Positions 59,968-64,000 of a DNA stretch of 64,000 bases are shown here, piece by piece. Below the pieces are notes generated by a model. The model was not told the origin of the DNA, ran no database searches, and saw nothing but the letters and a program-made list of their open reading frames with translations. Within the stretch, counting starts at the first letter, position 1, and the number at the start of each line of letters is the position of its first letter. The position numbers and the translations under genes are program-made. Source of the DNA: Segatella copri (GTDB lineage Bacteria > Bacteroidota > Bacteroidia > Bacteroidales > Bacteroidaceae). Where the stretch lies: the NCBI RefSeq assembly GCF_019249795.2, contig NZ_CP156891.1, positions 1,382,001 through 1,446,000 of the forward strand. The letters run 5' to 3'.

Positions 59968-61005
59968 TTACAAAAGTGAATCATAAAGTGTTTCTAATTG
60001 TTTTTCAACATATTCAGGTAAATGCTCGCCAACTCTAGACAAGGAGACACTCCCCATACGATTACGTAAGTCTGAATCATTTAATAAAGATATAATAGCC
60101 TTATATATATCTTCCTTATTACCTGGTTCGACCAAATAACCATTTTCTCCATTAGAAACTATCTCAGGAATACCACCTACTGGTGTCGAAATAATTGGCA
60201 TCCCATAACTCATTGCTTCAAGAATGGATATAGGCAATCCTTCTTTATAAGATGGTAAAATATAAGCATCCGACTTATTCAGGAGTTCTATCTTCTTATC
60301 ACCAGAAACCCAACCTTCAAATATTGTAATATCTGCAATACCATATTCCTTTATAAGTTGTTTTACATGTTCAATTTCACCATTACCACCTATATATAAT
60401 TTTAATTTTCCTTGAAATTCGACCTTATGGTCCCTAATACATTCCAATAAATCATAAATACCCTTATTCTTTCCTAACAAGCCTAGAAACAAAAGTGTAA
60501 AATAACCAGTTTGTTGTTTATGAACTCTAGGAGCAGATATTACATTCTTTATAATTTCGACTCTTTTAGTAGGAAACTCATTCTTGAAATATTCCTTCCA
60601 ATACTCGGACAAAGCTATAATAACATCACTTTTATTAACTACTTTCCTTACTGCATATCTATGCTGTTGATAAAAAACAGCAAATCTACCTGCATGCATA
60701 TGCCAAACTACCTTTTTATGAAAGAATTTAGCAATATAAATAAAGATTGCTTTTCTCCAAAAACTTGCCCCAACCGAACCTTGTACATGTACTATTTTTA
60801 TTTCAGGATGGAATAACATCCAATACAGAAATTGCATAATAGCCTTACACAATACAAGTAATTTCTTAACCTGCCCATTAGTAACAGTTGTAGTTACATG
60901 ATTAAAAGGCTGATAAAAAGTGCTATATACATTCTCAACCGCAGCAACACCACCACGTACCACACGATAATCTATACCTATGGTTAATATATTCTTTGTT
61001 TCCAT
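59968..61005 (-). CDS. glycosyltransferase family 4 protein
   Basis: 345 aa GT4: N-terminal GIDYRVVRGGVAAVENVYST, then FLGLLGKNKGIYDLLECI, and the C-terminal SDAYILPSYKEGLPISILEAMSYGMPIISTPVGGIPEIV with the conserved E-x7-E. It is cytoplasmic and membrane-associated. Its start abuts the stop of the polymerase-like gene with no gap. Confidence 0.9.
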   Translation of the reverse strand: METKNILTIGIDYRVVRGGVAAVENVYSTFYQPFNHVTTTVTNGQVKKLLVLCKAIMQFLYWMLFHPEIKIVHVQGSVGASFWRKAIFIYIAKFFHKKVVWHMHAGRFAVFYQQHRYAVRKVVNKSDVIIALSEYWKEYFKNEFPTKRVEIIKNVISAPRVHKQQTGYFTLLFLGLLGKNKGIYDLLECIRDHKVEFQGKLKLYIGGNGEIEHVKQLIKEYGIADITIFEGWVSGDKKIELLNKSDAYILPSYKEGLPISILEAMSYGMPIISTPVGGIPEIVSNGENGYLVEPGNKEDIYKAIISLLNDSDLRNRMGSVSLSRVGEHLPEYVEKQLETLYDSLL

Positions 61006-62331
61006 TTATCGTTGATTATATAGATATATAAAAAATAAACACATTAGCATATACAGAACTTTTGCCACCTGTTTTTTAGGGAAAACTATATCGAAATTTA
61101 AGAATACGGCAAAAACTAATAGAAAAGGTACAAAAAATGGTATATGATAACGGAGGTCCAAACCCGTTCCAGTTAATGCAAGCATAACAACACCTAAGAC
61201 AACACTAGATGCTATTGAGTAAAACTCAATTTTCATATTCTTTATAACCCAAAATATAGTAGCCCAAACAGGTAAATTCAGGAGCATCTTCAATAAAGAA
61301 GAATAACTAAAAAATAAGGTGTCTTTAAAATAAGTGTAATTAGGGAAAGGACCAACTATACTCGCAGCTATATCTCCCATTTTTTTACCATATGAGTTAT
61401 TTCCAGCACTATTATATCTTGACTCTGCTATGTTATAAATTTCATCCATAGATTTTCCCAGTACTTTCTCTGCTATAATATTTATCATTATTGGACCTAA
61501 AAATGCAGCACCAAGCAAAATAAATGTATATAATTTCTTATTTCTTTCTTTGACATAAGTTCCAAGAATAAAGGAAACAACTATAATGAAAGTTACAGCA
61601 GTTCTAAAGAAAATCGTAAAGCCACCGAATAATCCAAACCAAAACAAATCCGTCATTTTTCTTGTTCGTTGATACTTTACCATATAATAGAAAGCACCAG
61701 CTATGAAGAACATGAATAAATCTTCTTTTCTTCCTGTAGCTGAAATATCAACAAAAAACGTAAATGTCGAAAAGAGCGTTGCTATTATTCTTGAATTTGT
61801 ATCATCACTTCTATTTTTATTATAGAGTTCGCAAGTTTTATATAAGAACTTGGCAGAAAAAGCTATCAAGAAAGCGTTGAATATGATTACAAGCCATAAG
61901 GCTATGTCTTGCGACATCACTTTATGAATGAAAAACAGATAGAAAGTATAACCAAAATCATCAATATTTCCCCAATAATTATTCTCTAAGAAATATTTAT
62001 ATTCTCCTATTGTTTTATAATTTTCAAGTAACGCATACCGAAAATAATTTATAGCATCGTTGTTCGGATCATTACCAAAGATAGACACTTTATCATAGCT
62101 AATGAAAACTAATCGAAGGCATACAGACAGAACCAACTGAAATAAAAATGTCAATAACAATATGTTCTTTCCTTTATTTTTCAACATAAAAGAAGCATAT
62201 CCAAATGAACTTAATGCTATCACTATTTGCATCACAATGGCATAAGTATCTATTTCTTCTTTATATCCTATGCACATGAAAAGCAAATAAAATAGCAAAA
62301 ATATAACAAATGCCTTTTTAAAATACATCAT
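61006..62331 (-). CDS. EpsG/Wzy-like polysaccharide polymerase
   Basis: 441 aa, very hydrophobic with about 10-12 membrane segments and a larger loop between about residues 90 and 130 (NDPNNDAINYFRYALLENYK). A charged loop RKEDLFMFFIAGAFYYMVKY and the following hydrophobic helices fit EpsG-family or Wzy-type proteins. It would join repeat units of the exopolysaccharide at the membrane. Sequence families of polymerases vary widely, so this call is from topology and context. Confidence 0.75.
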   Translation of the reverse strand: MMYFKKAFVIFLLFYLLFMCIGYKEEIDTYAIVMQIVIALSSFGYASFMLKNKGKNILLLTFLFQLVLSVCLRLVFISYDKVSIFGNDPNNDAINYFRYALLENYKTIGEYKYFLENNYWGNIDDFGYTFYLFFIHKVMSQDIALWLVIIFNAFLIAFSAKFLYKTCELYNKNRSDDTNSRIIATLFSTFTFFVDISATGRKEDLFMFFIAGAFYYMVKYQRTRKMTDLFWFGLFGGFTIFFRTAVTFIIVVSFILGTYVKERNKKLYTFILLGAAFLGPIMINIIAEKVLGKSMDEIYNIAESRYNSAGNNSYGKKMGDIAASIVGPFPNYTYFKDTLFFSYSSLLKMLLNLPVWATIFWVIKNMKIEFYSIASSVVLGVVMLALTGTGLDLRYHIPFFVPFLLVFAVFLNFDIVFPKKQVAKVLYMLMCLFFIYLYNQR

Positions 62332-62363
62332 ATCATTTTTCTCTAAGAAAAGAATTTCTTGTT

Positions 62364-63362
62364 TTACATATTCTCGAAATATTTTGAAAGTTGTTCTGAA
62401 TATTTGTGAGGATTAAAAAACTTATCCATCACGTTTCTGTATTCTTTTTCTAAATCATCAGGAGCTATGACATCATGCAAAGCCTTGTCGATAACAATAT
62501 CCTTATCTGTATCTCCAAAACAATATAAATGTTCATATTCCTTAGCAATGTCAGCATAAGCCTTTATTGTATCAGTAAAAATTGGAACGACTCCATTTCC
62601 CAAATAATTTGCTAGCTTAGTAGGAGTTGCCACTTGATTAATCATGTTATTATCACGTATCAAAAAACCAAACTTGCATTTAGCCAACACATCATCTACT
62701 TCAGATTGAGGGACAGATTCTACAGAGAAGTTTTTTATGTCATATGTCTTAATGATTTTCTTAGCTTTTTCTAAATCAAAAGTATAGATTTTTAAGAATG
62801 TATTAGGGTACTTTTCCTCTATTTCTTTATAAGTGTCCAATATCAAATTAAAGCCTTGATAAGCCTGAATTCCTCCTGCATAACAAAAGACATTATGCTC
62901 ATACTTATCCGAAATATAAAAATTATCTCTATTAAACTCACTATTAAAGCATGGCATTACAAAAGCGTGCTTCAAATTCAAGTGATATTTCTTTTCATAA
63001 AATTCTACTTGATATTTTGAGACACAGATAGGAAACTTAACTTTCTTAAGAGAAAATTTCTCTGCCAAAGAGAACGCTAATCGACGTAATTTTGATCCTG
63101 TTCTCAAAAAATCCTCTTCTGGTACTATACCTTGATACCAATAAATAATATTTCTAAATCCCTTGAAAAAGAGATATACAAATGTATCAAACGAGGTAAT
63201 CAAGAAATAAGTATCTTTAGGTAATTTATTTACCTCTGGAGAATTGTGAGATTCTATTTCACAAACTTTATTACCATTAAGTTTTAAACCATTAAGTATT
63301 ATATTGTAATAATAGCCCGTTACTATACGGACATCCTTCTTAAAATAATATATTGTCTGCAT
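62364..63362 (-). CDS. glycosyltransferase
   Basis: 332 aa, GT-B-like. The C-terminal part has FCYAGGIQAYQGFNLILDTY, then FGFLIRDNNMINQVATPTKLANYLGNGVVPIFT, the nucleotide-sugar-binding region of GT4-like enzymes. No signal peptide. It lies 32 bases before the polymerase gene and 5 bases after the deacetylase-like gene. Confidence 0.75.
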   Translation of the reverse strand: MQTIYYFKKDVRIVTGYYYNIILNGLKLNGNKVCEIESHNSPEVNKLPKDTYFLITSFDTFVYLFFKGFRNIIYWYQGIVPEEDFLRTGSKLRRLAFSLAEKFSLKKVKFPICVSKYQVEFYEKKYHLNLKHAFVMPCFNSEFNRDNFYISDKYEHNVFCYAGGIQAYQGFNLILDTYKEIEEKYPNTFLKIYTFDLEKAKKIIKTYDIKNFSVESVPQSEVDDVLAKCKFGFLIRDNNMINQVATPTKLANYLGNGVVPIFTDTIKAYADIAKEYEHLYCFGDTDKDIVIDKALHDVIAPDDLEKEYRNVMDKFFNPHKYSEQLSKYFENM

Positions 63363-63367
63363 ATTTA

Positions 63368-64000
63368 TTACACTTTATTGACTAATTCTTTATATGTTAA
63401 AGATGTATATAACTTGGAAAACAAGCGAAAACACTGCTGTACACTAGGAGAATAATCTTTCGGATGGTCTATCAATGTTATTATCTTATGACCACAAAGA
63501 ATTGTGCTCATAAGAGCTGTAAAAGGAGAGATACGCGACATAGAGACCATTGACCAAGGATTTTTTTCCATAGGTGGTAAGTCATCTCTTTGATGAGTTC
63601 CATCCGTAACAGGAGTGGCTTTTTTTGTACAAATTCTATAAGTTTTATCTACCACCTTTAGCCAAAGAGAACGCTTGTAGGTACTAATTGGTACTTCAAG
63701 AAACTCACCATTCTCTTTGCTTATAAGAACATCATCATCAAAACGATAAGTATCTACCTCTTTCAAGAATTCCTTTCTGAAATCATAAAAAGAAGACTTA
63801 CTTTTATAATAAGCTCCATAAGCGACCGAAGAGTCTATCTTTAAGCCTACAGCCTGATAAGCCTTCTTTAATTTATCAAATGGCTGTACAGCCCATCCGC
63901 CTGCTCTAAATGCACAAATATCATAATGAGGATCTACAAATCTTGCAATTTCTGTCAATTTGTCCATCCCTTCTACAAACATTTGCATGATTTCTTCTTG
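63368..64000 (-). CDS. polysaccharide deacetylase-like protein, partial
   Basis: The frame is open to the window edge (at least 211 codons). The visible C-terminal part contains FRAGGWAVQPFDKLKKAYQA ... LKIDSSVAYGAYYKSKSSFYD, which matches the late region of polysaccharide deacetylase-type proteins where RxGGW and DSS occur. The upstream metal-binding part is outside the window. It could remove acetyl groups from the surface glycan; this is inferred from partial sequence. Confidence 0.65.
   Translation of the reverse strand, partial: QEEIMQMFVEGMDKLTEIARFVDPHYDICAFRAGGWAVQPFDKLKKAYQAVGLKIDSSVAYGAYYKSKSSFYDFRKEFLKEVDTYRFDDDVLISKENGEFLEVPISTYKRSLWLKVVDKTYRICTKKATPVTDGTHQRDDLPPMEKNPWSMVSMSRISPFTALMSTILCGHKIITLIDHPKDYSPSVQQCFRLFSKLYTSLTYKELVNKV

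Overview
The window looks like chromosome from a gut or oral Bacteroidota of the Prevotellaceae (Prevotella/Segatella type). The evidence is a SusC/SusD pair beside Ser-type sulfatases and their maturase, LL-diaminopimelate aminotransferase, type III glutamine synthetase, and many promoters with the Bacteroidota -7 box TAnnTTTG. The genus is inferred from these traits; no rRNA or tRNA was seen.

Layout. (1) 1-5.3 kb: early region of a Mu-like transposable prophage on the minus strand (MuA-type transposase, MuB-type ATPase, a second P-loop ATPase, small genes) with a divergent S24-type repressor; repeated 11-mers at 5473-5530 may be transposase end sites. (2) 5.6-6.8 kb: a small conserved orphan gene and a truncated IS4-like transposase. 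(3) 6.9-16.8 kb: a glycan locus (SusC, SusD, a decayed nagB, two sulfatases, anaerobic sulfatase-maturating radical SAM enzyme), plausibly for a sulfated host glycan such as mucin. (4) 16.9-22.3 kb: frameshifted SDF-family symporter, a C_GCAxxG_C_C/ferredoxin/membrane Fe-S cluster with an OxyR-like regulator, a DUF418 membrane protein and a HAD hydrolase. (5) 22.4-24.3 kb: an intact ISL3-family insertion sequence with 23-bp inverted repeats and an 8-bp target duplication. (6) 24.5-28.1 kb: VapE/VirE-type protein, a 22-bp minisatellite and two DUF3791-like genes.

(7) 28.4-37.0 kb: a complete type V-A CRISPR-Cas locus read on the minus strand: XRE/ImmA regulator, a 65-aa small ORF, cas12a (1306 aa, all RuvC and Nuc catalytic residues present), cas4, cas1, cas2, leader, and an array of 23 repeats and 22 spacers (28414-29887) with its own recognisable promoter. 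(8) 37.2-43.8 kb: nitrogen and lysine/peptidoglycan core genes (amtB, PII gene, dapF, dapL, glutamine synthetase III). (9) 44.0-50.4 kb: accessory island with a DEAH helicase carrying two in-frame 171-bp repeat cores inside its coding sequence, a GNAT toxin-antitoxin-like pair, and a DUF3800 gene convergent with a strong candidate structured RNA. A composite repeat family occurs four times here, and two of the cassettes share a duplicated promoter-side module. (10) 50.3-64.0 kb: glmS, an rfbC remnant and a surface polysaccharide locus (glycosyltransferases, heparinase-like protein, UDP/GDP-sugar dehydrogenase, a polymerase-like membrane protein, an acetyltransferase switched off by a G7 tract, a partial deacetylase).

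Points most worth follow-up: the helicase with repeat-derived peptide insertions and the repeat family behind it; the DUF3800/ncRNA pair; the small ORF plus XRE/ImmA regulator at the head of the cas12a operon; and the probable phase-variable acetyltransferase.
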